Of a DNA stretch of 19,612 nt, positions 1 to 9,620 are shown in pieces. The notes under the pieces were generated by a model. The model had not been told where the DNA came from, did no database searches, and saw only the letters and a program-made list of their open reading frames with translations. The stretch covers positions 1 to 19,612 of the forward strand of contig JAANBB010000616.1 in NCBI GenBank assembly GCA_014621425.1, in the 5' to 3' direction. Numbering within the stretch: the first letter of the stretch is position 1; each line of letters begins with the position of its first letter. The DNA comes from Cylindrodendrum hubeiense. Lineage: Eukaryota; Ascomycota; Sordariomycetes; Hypocreales; Nectriaceae. The translations under genes were made by a program, and so were the position numbers.

Positions 1-521
1 TTCAGCTCATCGGACACGGGAACGTGCGTTGCGCAGGAGGGTGTGCCAGCGTTACCAGTCAAGCCAGTGTGGTTGCTTGCTGTGTGTGCTATGTGTGCTG
101 TGAGTGCTGTGTGGGGAGTGTTGTGGATGAGTGCTGTGTGTGCTGCTCCGCAGCCGTGCCGCCGCGCTGCCGTACTGCTGCAACTCGCGCTTCTGCTGTG
201 TTGCAGTGTCTGGGACAGTGGCGTGAGAGAGAGAAGAGCAGAGGGGGAGGCGTGGGTAACACAAAGCTGTGGGTAGCACAGAGCTGTGGGCGGGCATCCA
301 GAGGAGTGTGACGAGGACGGGTCAGATTTGAGCTTGCATGTGTTGGCGGGTGTTGGCCGGCGTTGGCCGGTTTATTGTTATTTTTTTCTTCTTCTTTCCT
401 TTTGGGCGACGCTTTTTGTTTTTGTGCGTACGACGTGGACGTGGGCTTGTCCATCGGGGGTGGCGGGCCAGTGTGGGAGGATTTGGGAGGATTTGGGAGT
501 GTGTTGGGAGAATTGGTTGGA

Positions 522-591
522 GGGAATGAGGGAATGAGGGAATGAGGGAATGAGGGAATGAGGGAATGAGATGTGAGGGAATGAGATGTGA
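522..591. repeat. 8-bp tandem repeat, GGGAATGA x6 plus variant copies
   Basis: Six perfect consecutive copies of GGGAATGA run from 522 to 569. They are followed by GATGTGA, one more GGGAATGA and another GATGTGA, ending at 591. A looser GGAGGATTTG duplication lies just upstream (about 476-497). This is a microsatellite/minisatellite with a purine-rich plus strand and no gene around it. Confidence 0.9.
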
Positions 592-818
592 TGGTTCGCC
601 GAGAGGCGAGCACGACAGATGGGCAGTGAAGCCGTCCGGCCGCCTTGATGCCTGAACCACCCACGCTGCAGATGCACTTACACCAGTGGCGTCTAGTTCT
701 TGCCCAACTCGTGCGCCTCTGTCGTGCGCGCACCGAATGGCCCTGGGTCGTGTTGGTGATATGCCCCCCGGAAGGTGCGAGATAGAGAGCCTCGTCCACC
801 CCACGTTTATACTCACGG

Positions 819-866
819 CGGCTAGGCTCACACACGGCTAGGCTTACACACGGCTAGGCTTACACA
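819..866. repeat. 16-bp tandem repeat x3 (CGGCTAGGCTTACACA)
   Basis: Three adjacent 16-bp copies occupy 819-834, 835-850 and 851-866. Copies 2 and 3 are identical, and copy 1 differs at one base (C for T at unit position 11). The CTAGGC core recurs at about 3701-3731 in a less ordered form. There is no coding context. Confidence 0.9.
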
Positions 867-2095
867 CGCTCAACACCACATACAAACCACCTGCCGACTA
901 CACGCAAACCACCCACCCACCCATCCGCAACCAACATCGATAACCCGCTACCACCTCACACGGAGGACGACTCCTCGTATGCGCCGTGACCCCACGGCCC
1001 ACGGCCGCGTGTGCCACGCCATCAGAGACCGGCTCTGCAAGCACGCGAATCTGCACCTCTTTCGAGATCTTCCCTGCCTGGCGCTCGTTCGCGTCACCGT
1101 GCCACGGCGGCTGTGGTGCTGGGCTGCGGTGCTGGGCTGCCGGTGCCGCGTGTTTGTAAGTGCTTGGTCGCCGCAGTCCTACCCTTGCGTTCGTGGCTGA
1201 ACCGCCCATCGGGTGGTTTTTCTTTGGGGGGGAGGGTGATGCATCATGTATGACTCTGACGCATTGGCGCTGAACAGTTGGTCGGTTCGCTTTTGACACG
1301 CCAATGGCACGCCGGTGGGATGAATTGGACCCCGTCCACGACCCGGGACACGACCAATTTCGAGCCCGTTGCTATCTGCTTCCTTTTGCGTCAATGCCAT
1401 TGATGAGCCATAAGTCGGCATCAAGTCACCCCGACTGACTAACATGGCCGAAGCCAGCATCACTAATCAATTTGATCAGCCTGTCAAGATGAGACAGCCA
1501 AACAATCTTGAAATGGGCCTAGAAGAATCGTCGGAGTCAATAGACCCTTCGCCGTTTGAACTAGGCCCTCGCTCTCGTCACATATCGGTTTTCCTCGTCC
1601 GCGTTCCCACCTTCATCGTCACCTCCACGTTGTTGTCCGCCGCCCGGTCTCCATCGCCGACGTCATCTGCCGCCCGAGCCAACCTCCAACTGTCCGTCTT
1701 GGTCGTCTCGGCCGCCGCGTAGAGAGACACCCAGAGCCGGACGATGGGAGGGCTCCAACCCCATTAGGGGCAAACGTCCGTGTGTCTCAAGCCATCGCCC
1801 ACTGCCCTCATTCCTGGAGCTACTAAACCTACTGGCCCACCTCCCGTGCTGTGCCGGCCACGTGGGTGGAGGGCATCTCGAGAATGAGATGATGAGTTCG
1901 ACCTGCCTCCCTTCAAATCGGGCCACTGGCCGAGTTCCTACAGCAGCAGCCATGTCGCGCCCGGGCGTCTGGGTGCGGAGGCATGTGCGGTACGGCACCG
2001 ACATCCCACACAGGCGGGATGCGTGACGGACAAAGTGGGCATCGGCATTATGTAGGGAGCGAGATAGCGTCGCCGTGGGGAAAAGCAACGACGGC

Positions 2096-2113
2096 GGGGG
2101 GAGAGGGGGGGGG
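2096..2113 (+). other. G-run pair, weak G-quadruplex candidate
   Basis: Six Gs, the trinucleotide AGA and nine Gs lie in a row. Enough Gs are present for four short tracts, so the plus strand could fold into a G-quadruplex. Nothing nearby ties it to a promoter. Confidence 0.35.
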
Positions 2114-3030
2114 TCTAGGAATGTGACAGCCGTCCTCGTGGCCGGAGACAGGGATGACCTTGACAGACAGCACCATTGCAGCAGTCCCTTGCGTCGTGGC
2201 TTGGCGCAGCATATCATCCGGGTGGGCGAGAGCCCGATGAGATAGAGGCTTGCCTCGTGGGTTTGGCGCCTCATACCGCGACCCTTGGGCCATGGACGCT
2301 TTGGCTCACCGATGAGGAGAGAGTGAAACAAACAAGGCGAGCCATGACGGGGCCTAAAGCCTTGAACCTCATATAGACGGCCCCATTCCGTAGACGAGTT
2401 GGTTGCTGCGACTCAAGCCACCGGCGCGAGTGCGAGGCCGATGTCTCCTAACGTCGAAACCCGAGCGGCTACGGAGTGCAATGGCGAAGAGATTCGAAAG
2501 GGAGGGAAAACCCAGGAGATGGGACACGGCCGGAAGTGTACTCAGTAAAGACCCGAATCTTTCAGCTGACCCGGTCACGCAGACTGCTGTGCCGCGGCCG
2601 CGGATTGCAATTGCCGTGCCGTGCCGTGTCGTGTCGTGGTCGACATACGGCTCGCCCATGTCTTGGCGTCGTCTTCGTCGGGCAGGAGTTTCGGCGGCTC
2701 GCCCTCTTTTTTCCTTCCCCGCGCGGAACGAGCTACGCGTATCCGTACGAGTGACAGCCTGACGGAGGGACGGACGGGAGTTATGGAGAGGGCCGGTCTG
2801 GACCCTCTGGGCCCGAGCGATCGGCGACGGAGCTCCCCGGATCGGACGTGGCGCCCGGAGCGTGCGAGCCACGCGGTTCCCGTCTGTGCGCGGCTGATGG
2901 CCGGGTGTTTCGCCCGGCGGCGCTCCGAGAGGGCGAAGGGGGATTCCTCGTCTCGCCATGACCGTATTTTGCATGTCCGGGATCGAGATTTCCAAAGAGG
3001 CACGCTGCAGCGGAATGGGTTGCTGCGGAG

Positions 3031-3078
3031 TCCTGTCTTGGCTCCTGTCTTGGCTCCTGTCTTGGCTCCTGTCTAGGC
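3031..3078. repeat. 12-bp tandem repeat x4 (TCCTGTCTTGGC)
   Basis: Four in-register 12-bp units lie at 3031-3042, 3043-3054, 3055-3066 and 3067-3078. The first three are identical and the last has one T-to-A change. Because 12 is a multiple of three, overlapping frames give four-residue peptide repeats, which I take to be an artefact of the repeat. Confidence 0.92.
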
Positions 3079-4043
3079 CTGCTGCGTCTCACTCCGACTC
3101 AAGGGGATTGCCTGTTCGGGGGAGGTTTGGGGCAATCTCCACTGGGAGCCGCTCCACCCACCGATTTGGGTGGTGCCCACGACCGTCCAAGACAGCATGA
3201 CACCATCGGCTCATCATCATCTCAGACCAGCAGCCAGATACACACCCTTCCCGGATCTCGCAGACACGGAGAAAGACCCTTGGCTGGACAATGCTTCTGC
3301 CTTGGGCACATGACGTTGCGCAGGCCACCCCCCTATCTCTGGAGAGAGTCCCAGCGTTTCTGTGAGGCCGGAGCAGACTCGCAACAAACGAAACAACTGA
3401 GACAACAACCGGCTCGCTCTCGCAATCCCAGCGCGTTCCAATGGCTATGTTTCCCGGTGGTTGATTACCCGACTCTGGCTGCAAGTCTCTTCCCTGCAAG
3501 TCTCTGCCATGCAAGTGCGGAACGTTGCTCATAATTCTCCGCCTTGGGAAAGTCTCTCGCTCTCTTTCCACCGTCGCTGTGGGCGAGGGTCTGACAACTA
3601 TTCTGGGAACCTACTGTGCCAATCACTTCTCTCCTGTCACCTCATCTCCATTCAAGACAGTGAGGGTTTCATCGCGCTCAACTAGATCGACAACCCTCGC
3701 CCTAGGCTGACTAGGCAGGCTGGCTAGGCTCAGCACCCCCAGCCAGCCACCGCGAATATACCCACCCAGACTAGCCGGCTTGCTTGCCAAAACGAAGTTG
3801 TCGTCGCGCCCTAGCGGAGTTGACAACCGTCAGCGAACGCCAACTAGACAGTTAGTCCAGTACTAGAATGCCTGGCAACAGGACTTCTTGTCCGTCTCCC
3901 CTGTGATCGTCGCATCTTTGTCGATATCCGGCCGTGGACCCATCCAGTGACCCGGGATCGGATCGTGGCAGATGGCAGATGCTTCACGCCCTCCACGCCC
4001 TCCGCTATGTAGCTCCCCGCCCCCTCGCTCCCCTGTCCTTGTC

Positions 4044-4176
4044 CATCTCGCATCTCGCATCTCCCACTTTCCATCTCCCATCTCCCATCTCCCATCTTCC
4101 ATCTCCCATCTCACATATCGCATATCGGATTTCGCATGTCGAATCTCGCATCTCGCATCTCGCATCTCCATCGCCG
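4044..4176. repeat. 7-bp minisatellite, 19 consecutive units (CATCTCC/CATCTCG)
   Basis: Counting from 4044, every seven bases begin a new CATCTCC- or CATCTCG-like unit until 4176: 19 units with substitutions and no insertion or deletion. CATCTCG units sit at both ends (first two; units 16-17), CATCTCC units dominate the left centre, and more diverged units (CATATCG x2, GATTTCG, CATGTCG, AATCTCG) lie between. The unit creates no stop codon, so all six frames stay open and produce spurious 7-residue protein repeats. Confidence 0.93.
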
Positions 4177-5026
4177 GTCCGCCCCTGCGCGTCCCCTTTC
4201 CCATCCACCTCGCCGATCCCTCCCCCCTCCGGCCACGGCACATGTCTTCACAACCGCTCCGGTCAGCGGTTCCATATCTCGGTCTTCGCCCTTCAGCTCC
4301 CTCGGGACAGAAACATTATCCCAAAGTGTCGACCAAACAACGGAGCTGTCCCGCGCGATGTCTCGCTTAATTCCCACGGGACCGCCGCACCGGTGTATCC
4401 CAGATCTTGCCCTTGGCTGCCTGTGACGTTACGGTGCGCATGGCGATGTCAGGTTATGCAGTTTGTGCGTCCATCCAAAGCGGGACGAGGAGAGACATGC
4501 GCCCTATCCCTTTGGCCGTGGTGAGCCTCCACCTCCGTGCCTGGCCCCACAAACCCTGGCAGATGGTGATGGACACAGAGGAACCTATGGCAATAGCAGC
4601 GACGGTGTGGTTGTGGACTATTTGATGTACATCTCCGTAGCGTCCAGGAGTGACTGGACTCATGTTGTCACCTCCTCTGGGTGGGCGTTGACGTACCTAC
4701 CTCCTATTCTTCTTTGACTGGTTGAACATCCCTGGAGAGACCAAACCGGAGGCTTGTGACCGTCGACAGGATGGTTTGCTTGGTGTCTGGCCCCAGGCTC
4801 CACTGCCTCGAGGATCCAGATACCCAGATTGGTAACCCCATCGCCATCATGGCACTATCCGGCGCGCCCACATGAGGGCTTCACGAAAAAGCAAATATAG
4901 GCAAACTTAGTAACCCACCTGTGGCGCAGCAAGTCCGATGAAGAGCGACCGAGAGAGCGAAAGAGAGACCGATTTGATACGTCAACCAGATCGAGAAGTG
5001 TGGAGGGTCGGAAAACGGCGCGAGAG

Positions 5027-5068
5027 TCTGCATCTGCATCTGCGTCCGCGTCTGCGTCTCTGTCTGCT
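5027..5068. repeat. 6-bp tandem repeat x7 (TCTGCA/TCTGCG)
   Basis: Seven consecutive hexamers (TCTGCA twice, TCTGCG, TCCGCG, TCTGCG, TCTCTG, TCTGCT) run without a register break. The minus-strand translation gives an Asp-Ala repeat, which I regard as spurious. Confidence 0.85.
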
Positions 5069-5488
5069 TCACCGGCTGTGCCAAATTGCGACCGGTGAGC
5101 TGGCGTCGATAGCTCGCCCCTCCAGATCCCCACGCCTTGCTGTCTCGCGAGACCCTGCTTGCATCGTGAACCACGATTGTATTGAAGTTTGGGGGGGGCG
5201 TCAAAGACACCAAGCGTGGAATGGACCAGGCCACGCCCTTCTGCCTGGGGGGGACGCGGTCGAGACCCCGACGCCGATGGCCCTGTCCCGACTCCTGAGT
5301 CGTCGTCCTCGCTTGTCTCATCACGGACCGGAAGCCGACTCCGCGAAGGGGGCGTGTTCTATCATCGCCACCTTGCTGCTCGCCAGCGGCACTAGACGCC
5401 GGCCCTCTCCCTTCGCGCCATCTGCGGATAGAGGACTGACTGGTGTTTTTTTCCTTCTCGTTGTCTAAGATGACAGTGTCTCAGATGT

Positions 5489-5504
5489 GGGGGGGAGGGG
5501 TGGG
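5489..5504 (+). other. Candidate G-quadruplex motif
   Basis: The plus strand reads seven Gs, A, four Gs, T, three Gs. This satisfies the four-tract G3 pattern with one-base loops, the kind expected to fold stably. It lies about 740 bp beyond the gcs1 stop codon, on the strand opposite to that gene. Confidence 0.5.
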
Positions 5505-5663
5505 ATATACGTGTGTATTTGTGTGTTTTTGCCCAACTACAAAGGCCCCCCAACTCACCACCCCCACACCAGCTGCTCGCTGAGACATGTTTTCCGTCGC
5601 CGTGAGTTGGCAGATGGGGCTGGCATGCCTCGCGTGGGATTTTAGGATTTCGTGACTTGGATT

Positions 5664-5690
5664 GCGTCGATGGCGTCGATGGCGTCGATG
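5664..5690. repeat. 9-bp tandem repeat x3 (GCGTCGATG)
   Basis: Three identical 9-bp units lie side by side. Plus-strand translation gives a DGV repeat in a short open frame that has no other gene-like property. Confidence 0.88.
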
Positions 5691-5952
5691 GCTTGCCTAG
5701 ATCTGAGCTGAGGGTGCGGGCTGTGAGATACAAGGGACGGGACAGGACAGAGTCAACCACGGCCTCGGAGCCAGATCCGGGGCACGGTCCGACGATGGGC
5801 TGGCCCAGTGTCTCAATCTACGAATGCATCGGCCGCCCGGGGCAGGAGACGCTTGGCGGTGAAATGTGCTTTCATTCATTCTCATATAGGCCAGGCCTCT
5901 CAGGGGATGACGGCCTGTTGACGGCATCGCCCCGTTGACATATGCAGCTGTG

Positions 5953-5972
5953 CATCCATCCATCCATCCATC
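5953..5972. repeat. Tetranucleotide microsatellite (CATC)5
   Basis: Five perfect CATC units, just outside the larger degenerate array that follows gcs1. Confidence 0.9.
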
Positions 5973-5990
5973 TATCGCTTTGTGTCCTTC

Positions 5991-6136
5991 TCGATGTATC
6001 TGTATCCGCCTCGATGTATCCGCCTCGGTGTACCTATCCGTCTCGATGTACCTGTCCGCCGCCTCGATGTGTTGTATCCGCCTCGATGTGTAGTATCCGC
6101 CTCGTTCGTTGTATCCGCCTCTTTGCTTCCGCCTCT
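5991..6136 (-). repeat. Degenerate 14-21 bp repeat array in the probable gcs1 3' UTR
   Basis: On the plus strand about eight units follow the pattern TCGATGTRT, a short spacer, then TATCCGCC. On the minus strand, the transcribed strand of gcs1, the unit reads GGCGGATA followed by ACAYCGA. Unit length varies between 14 and 21 bp because the spacer changes, while the two half-motifs are retained. The array sits about 111-257 nt downstream of the gcs1 stop codon, so it would fall in the 3' UTR if that UTR is of ordinary length. It could be a relic minisatellite or a set of protein-binding sites in the mRNA. Confidence 0.75.
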
Positions 6137-6246
6137 GCATGTCAAAGCGCTGCGGCTCGCAGTAGCCAAGGCCGTAATCAGGCCGCTGTATGTACGAAAT
6201 GCGCGCCCCCGTATTCATTGAAAACTGGGTCAGGGATTCCCCGCCC

Positions 6247-8768
6247 TCACGGCTGCTGTTCCGACTCTGTTCCATCGACCCAGTCGCTCTTACGCTTGAG
6301 TGATCCGTTCTCGTTGCCGTTGGTGTTGCCGTTGCCGTTGGTGTTGCCGTTGCCGTTGGTGTTGCCGTTGGTGTGTCCGTACGTCCCGTTCGATGCCTTG
6401 CCGTCTCCGCCGCACCCTCCCCGGAATCCGTTGAGCAGTCGCGATAAACCGTGAATGTTCAGCCCCGCGAAGTTCTGGCCGGCGCTCTCGCGCTCGCCAA
6501 TGGCAATGACGGCGCCGATGAGGTCGTGGTTTACTTCATCGTCCACGACGCTGTCATGCTTATATCGCGGGTGTGTGTCCACAAAGTTGCGGATCCATCG
6601 AGCTGTGGTATCAAGGTCACCGCGCGCACGCTTTCCGATCAGGTCCAGGTAGGTTGCCAGTTGGCAGCGGGTCGAGACGTCGACGTTGATGCTGTCCAGG
6701 TAGCTCTCGACAATGGGGATGAGGCCGGGGAAGTCTCCGTTGTCCGTTCCGTTGATGATGTCGTTCACCGTCATCTCGTCGTACTCGTCTTCGACTGGTC
6801 CTGAAGGGGTTGCAGGTCGGCTGGGATACGCCGATCCGGGGTGGCTCTCATCGCCCATGACGGTGTTGGCTCGGGAAGGGCGGCTGGGGAAGGGGTTCCT
6901 GCGGAAGTAAAACTTCTCCTTAAGGACGGCATCCACGGCATGGGCCCGTTCCATGTTCTCATCCACTCTCTTGATCGGAACGTAAAAGTTGAGATCAAAG
7001 GACAGAATGGCCCGCGTGACCAGAACCATGAAGACGGTGAAGGCGGCGTTTTCAAAGTCGGTGATCTGGATCTCCATGGGCCGGAACTCGACTCGCCAGC
7101 CGATGCTGTTGTCTGCGGGCGGAGGCTTGAAGCGCATGTGCTGCCAGTTAGTCGACTGGATGTTCTCAAAGTGGTCCGTCTTGTTCAAGTCCAGCTCTTG
7201 GAGGTCCTCCTCGAAGACAACAATGGGGTCCCGAATGAACAGATGGGCAAAGTGAGTCGCAAGGCGATCATCCATCCCGCCATTAAGAAGTTGTTGCTTA
7301 ATGTCGGCGTCAAAGACCAGATCGGGGTCGAGATACTCCTTCCGCAGCCGTGAGTCAGTCGAGATGTAGGTCGAGTTGGAAGCATATCGCGACTTGGGTA
7401 TCCTCCGCGCGCCATCTGTCAGGGGCTGTGAAGAGGTTAACAACGTTGCCAGCTCTAAGTGGAGGAAGCACTCATACCTTCTCACCCAGCTCCTCGGGGG
7501 TTCTGCAGTCGACTGCGCGGCTGATTTGGTTCCACCGCACGTCTGTGTTGGCGAGGAATCCCTTGTAGATGGGCGTGGCCGCCGTCAAAGCCAGCATGAT
7601 GGGGCCGAGGGGACTCAGCTGGTCATAGAGCTGTCGTCCCTCCACGATGTTCTTGGCCTGGAAGGTGATTTGCAGACAGCAGCTGCCCATACCAAAGGCC
7701 ATGGCATCCATGTGAATAAAGTTGTCGGGTGCGGCTCCGTTTCGCACATCGTCGTCCTCGGGCCAGTTGTGCAGGTCATAGTTGACTGTCGGATCCTTCC
7801 AGGGATTAGGCGTGTCCTTGTCGTGGAAGACGGGCACATTGACCTCGACCTTGCGGCCGCGGCGAGAGCGGATGTTAGCCGCCAGGGTCGGGAATCTGAT
7901 GTGAGGGTTGGCGATCTCGTCCGGGACGAACTGAGAGCGCAGTCGGGGACCTGAAGCCGGGTAGTATGGGTCGGTGAACTGGCCGGGGGCGCCGATGCGC
8001 GGGAATGTTGTCAGTGTGATGGGATACTCAGTGGGCAACATATGCGCTTTGGCAATCTTCCTCCGCAGCTTCATGTCAGGCTCGACTTCGAGGAGCTCCT
8101 TGAGACCGATGCCCCATGGCTTTCCCGGAGTCGCCTCAAGCATGAAGCGGCCAAACTCGGGGTGGAACACCGGGATGGGGTTGGACCTGGCTGGTATTTA
8201 GCAAATATGCACTAGGAAGGGCAAAAGAGCTGTCCGTACTTGTCTGCAGCAACTTGCTCCACATGCTGAAGATCAGGAACACATCCGCCCTTCTTTTTGA
8301 GCTCCTTGTCTTCGGCCAGCGCCTCGAGAATCTCGGCCTGTCTAAGAGAGAGAAGAACCCTCTTGTCATCCTCGGAGTAAGTCACTACCAGGTACTCGAC
8401 CTGAGAATGAGTTAGCTGGGGGCGTGTATGTCGTGCTACCAGGAAGTGCTGACCTCATCCCCCCACAACAAGGCATCCCGCTCCTTGCCCTTGGCCTTGT
8501 TCCAGATCTCCAAGAGTTGCTTTTCACGCCATCCACGTCAGTATATCATGTCATGATGGCATGACGACATCAACCAAGCCAAGATTGAGGATTGGGGACG
8601 GTACCTTGATACCCCATTCCCTGACCTGGGGCGCGCGCTTTTTTACGTCGGGCCAGTCGAGGGCAGTTCCCAAGGCTCTAGATATCCCTCCTGTTAGCGT
8701 GCGATCCATCAAGGTTTGGGGAGTTTTGCATGTGATGCAGGTGCAGGGTCGACTTACAAGAGGCCCAT
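6247..8768 (-). CDS. gcs1: Glutamate-cysteine ligase catalytic subunit (gamma-glutamylcysteine synthetase), six coding exons
   Basis: The enzyme joins L-glutamate and L-cysteine using ATP, the first and usually rate-limiting cytosolic step of glutathione synthesis. Exons read on the minus strand are 8768-8758, 8677-8605, 8519-8454, 8400-8240, 8186-7478 and 7425-6247. All five introns (80, 85, 53, 53, 52 nt) have GT/AG ends, and the junctions keep frame to give 732 residues, near the usual fungal length. Family landmarks are the N-terminus MGLLALGTAL, LLWGDEVEYLVV (45-56), FHPEFGRFMLEATPG (111-125), DAMAFGMGSCCLQ (264-276), RIPKSRYASNSTYIS (348-362) and WRVEFRPMEIQ (450-460). A Ser/Pro/acidic insert at about 515-555 resembles fungal homologues. 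The tail (about 686-714) is a Thr-Asn-Gly repeat followed by LKRKS. The start is fixed by the conserved MGLL and a good context (A at -3, G at +4). I see no upstream ATG in the nearest 190 nt. Confidence 0.97.
6308..6373 (-). repeat. 18-bp coding repeat inside gcs1 (Thr-Asn-Gly-Asn-Gly-Asn)
   Basis: The plus strand shows alternating GTTGCC and GTTGGT hexamers. In the gcs1 frame they encode TNGN, TNGNGN, TNGNGN, TNGNEN, an 18-bp period with near-identical codons (ACC AAC GGC AAC). The repeat lies in the non-conserved C-terminal tail, so length changes are probably tolerated. Confidence 0.9.
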
Positions 8769-8960
8769 GATGATGGGTGACTGATTAGTGGTGATTCGGG
8801 GTTGTTGGAGGAATCAGAGAGTGAGAGGGCGGCGCGCGAGATGAGGCAGTTGCGCGACTTGGGTGAGATGGTTGATGAGAGAAACTCAGCGGACTCTAGC
8901 CCGAGCGAATCTCGAGAGTAAGAGGAGAGGAGAGAGAGGCGTCAAAGTCAATATGAGGCC
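8769..8960 (-). promoter_or_regulatory. Probable 5' leader of gcs1, pyrimidine-rich, no upstream ATG
   Basis: Read on the minus strand, the 190 nt before the gcs1 start are rich in CT runs (for example 8919-8940), as is common around fungal transcription starts. No ATG occurs before the real start, so an upstream-ORF control of gcs1 is not supported in this stretch. A TGACTGA sequence lies at 8777-8783, but it does not match the usual Yap1/AP-1 consensus closely enough to call a site. The transcription start itself cannot be fixed from sequence. Confidence 0.45.
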
Positions 8961-9090
8961 GTGCCTGAATACGACGATCCCACGAAACGCGGGATGAGAT
9001 GCCTGGGTGGTGTAATAGGATTATTTCGGCAGGCAAAGCACGGCTGCAGGGTGCAATCCTCGACTTTGCGTCTGCGATGGGATGCAGACA

Positions 9091-9115
9091 GAGCAGAGCA
9101 GAGCGGAGCGGAGCG
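9091..9115. repeat. Pentamer repeat GAGCA x2, GAGCG x3
   Basis: Five contiguous 5-bp units lie about 325 bp upstream of the gcs1 start codon. This is a short microsatellite with no evident function. Confidence 0.8.
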
Positions 9116-9586
9116 CGGTGCGGATATGCGAGAGCCCGCCAGGGAAATACCGCGCTGGAGGGGCAGACGTCGGCTTACCGGGCTGCGGCCTGCTCGTGTA
9201 TATCCGCCAACGACGCAGTCTTTGAGAGGGCGAAAGGATGTCAATCGGGAACTGGACTACGAGTCCCGGTCTGCGTCTCTCGGAAAGAAACAAGGCAGGG
9301 AAAAAAAAACTCCAGTGGTTCAAAGTGGTCGCGTGGGTGGAGATGTGGGCGACGACCCGGACGAGGTTCGGCGGTTGTCGCTCTTCGCCTTCGGACTCGG
9401 CGCTTGGTGGGTTGCACTTTGCACGTGAGCCGGGCGGTTTGGCTTGGGGAATGAGCCTTGGATCTGGACCTGGAACTTGGACCTGGACTTTGGAGAAGCG
9501 CGAGGATGAGCCCGAAGAGGCGAGCAGAAGCAGCAAAAGCTTATTAACCCGGCGCCGTTCAGAGGACCGAGACTGAGCGAGTGCGT

Positions 9587-9620
9587 GGGTCGAAGGGTCG
9601 ACGGGTCGATGATGGGTCGA
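9587..9620. repeat. Four-copy GGGTCGA cluster upstream of gcs1
   Basis: GGGTCGA occurs at 9587-9593, 9595-9601, 9603-9609 and 9614-9620, with start-to-start spacing of 8, 8 and 11 bp. It lies about 820-850 bp upstream of the gcs1 start codon. It may be a decayed 8-bp tandem repeat or a clustered binding site for a transcription factor; sequence alone does not decide. Confidence 0.7.

Larger units (their letters stand above)
1..5990. other. Gene-poor intergenic region rich in short tandem repeats
   Basis: I see no convincing gene here. Open frames exist on both strands, but their translations are rich in Arg, Ser, Pro, Cys and His, overlap one another in several frames, and show no recognisable domain or plausible splice-joined exon series. 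The stretch holds degenerate TGTGCTG-type repeats (about 70-150), several clean tandem repeats listed separately, and runs of G near 1226-1236, 2096-2113, 5191-5198 and 5489-5504. A gene made of very short exons, or a non-coding transcript, cannot be excluded by eye. Confidence 0.6.

Noticed and set aside
818..870. Possible telomere-like or subtelomeric repeat
   Set aside because: The unit contains CTAGGC, not the fungal TTAGGG repeat, there are only three copies, and nothing else suggests a chromosome end.
2369..2995. 208-codon minus-strand frame
   Set aside because: It is Arg-rich with no recognisable motif and overlaps four other long frames, as expected in GC-rich non-coding DNA.
3863..4243. 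Minus-strand frame with a 7-residue Met/Asp/Arg/Trp/Glu repeat resembling a heptad-repeat protein
   Set aside because: The heptad follows mechanically from the 7-bp DNA repeat at 4044-4176, and frames on both strands stay open through it.
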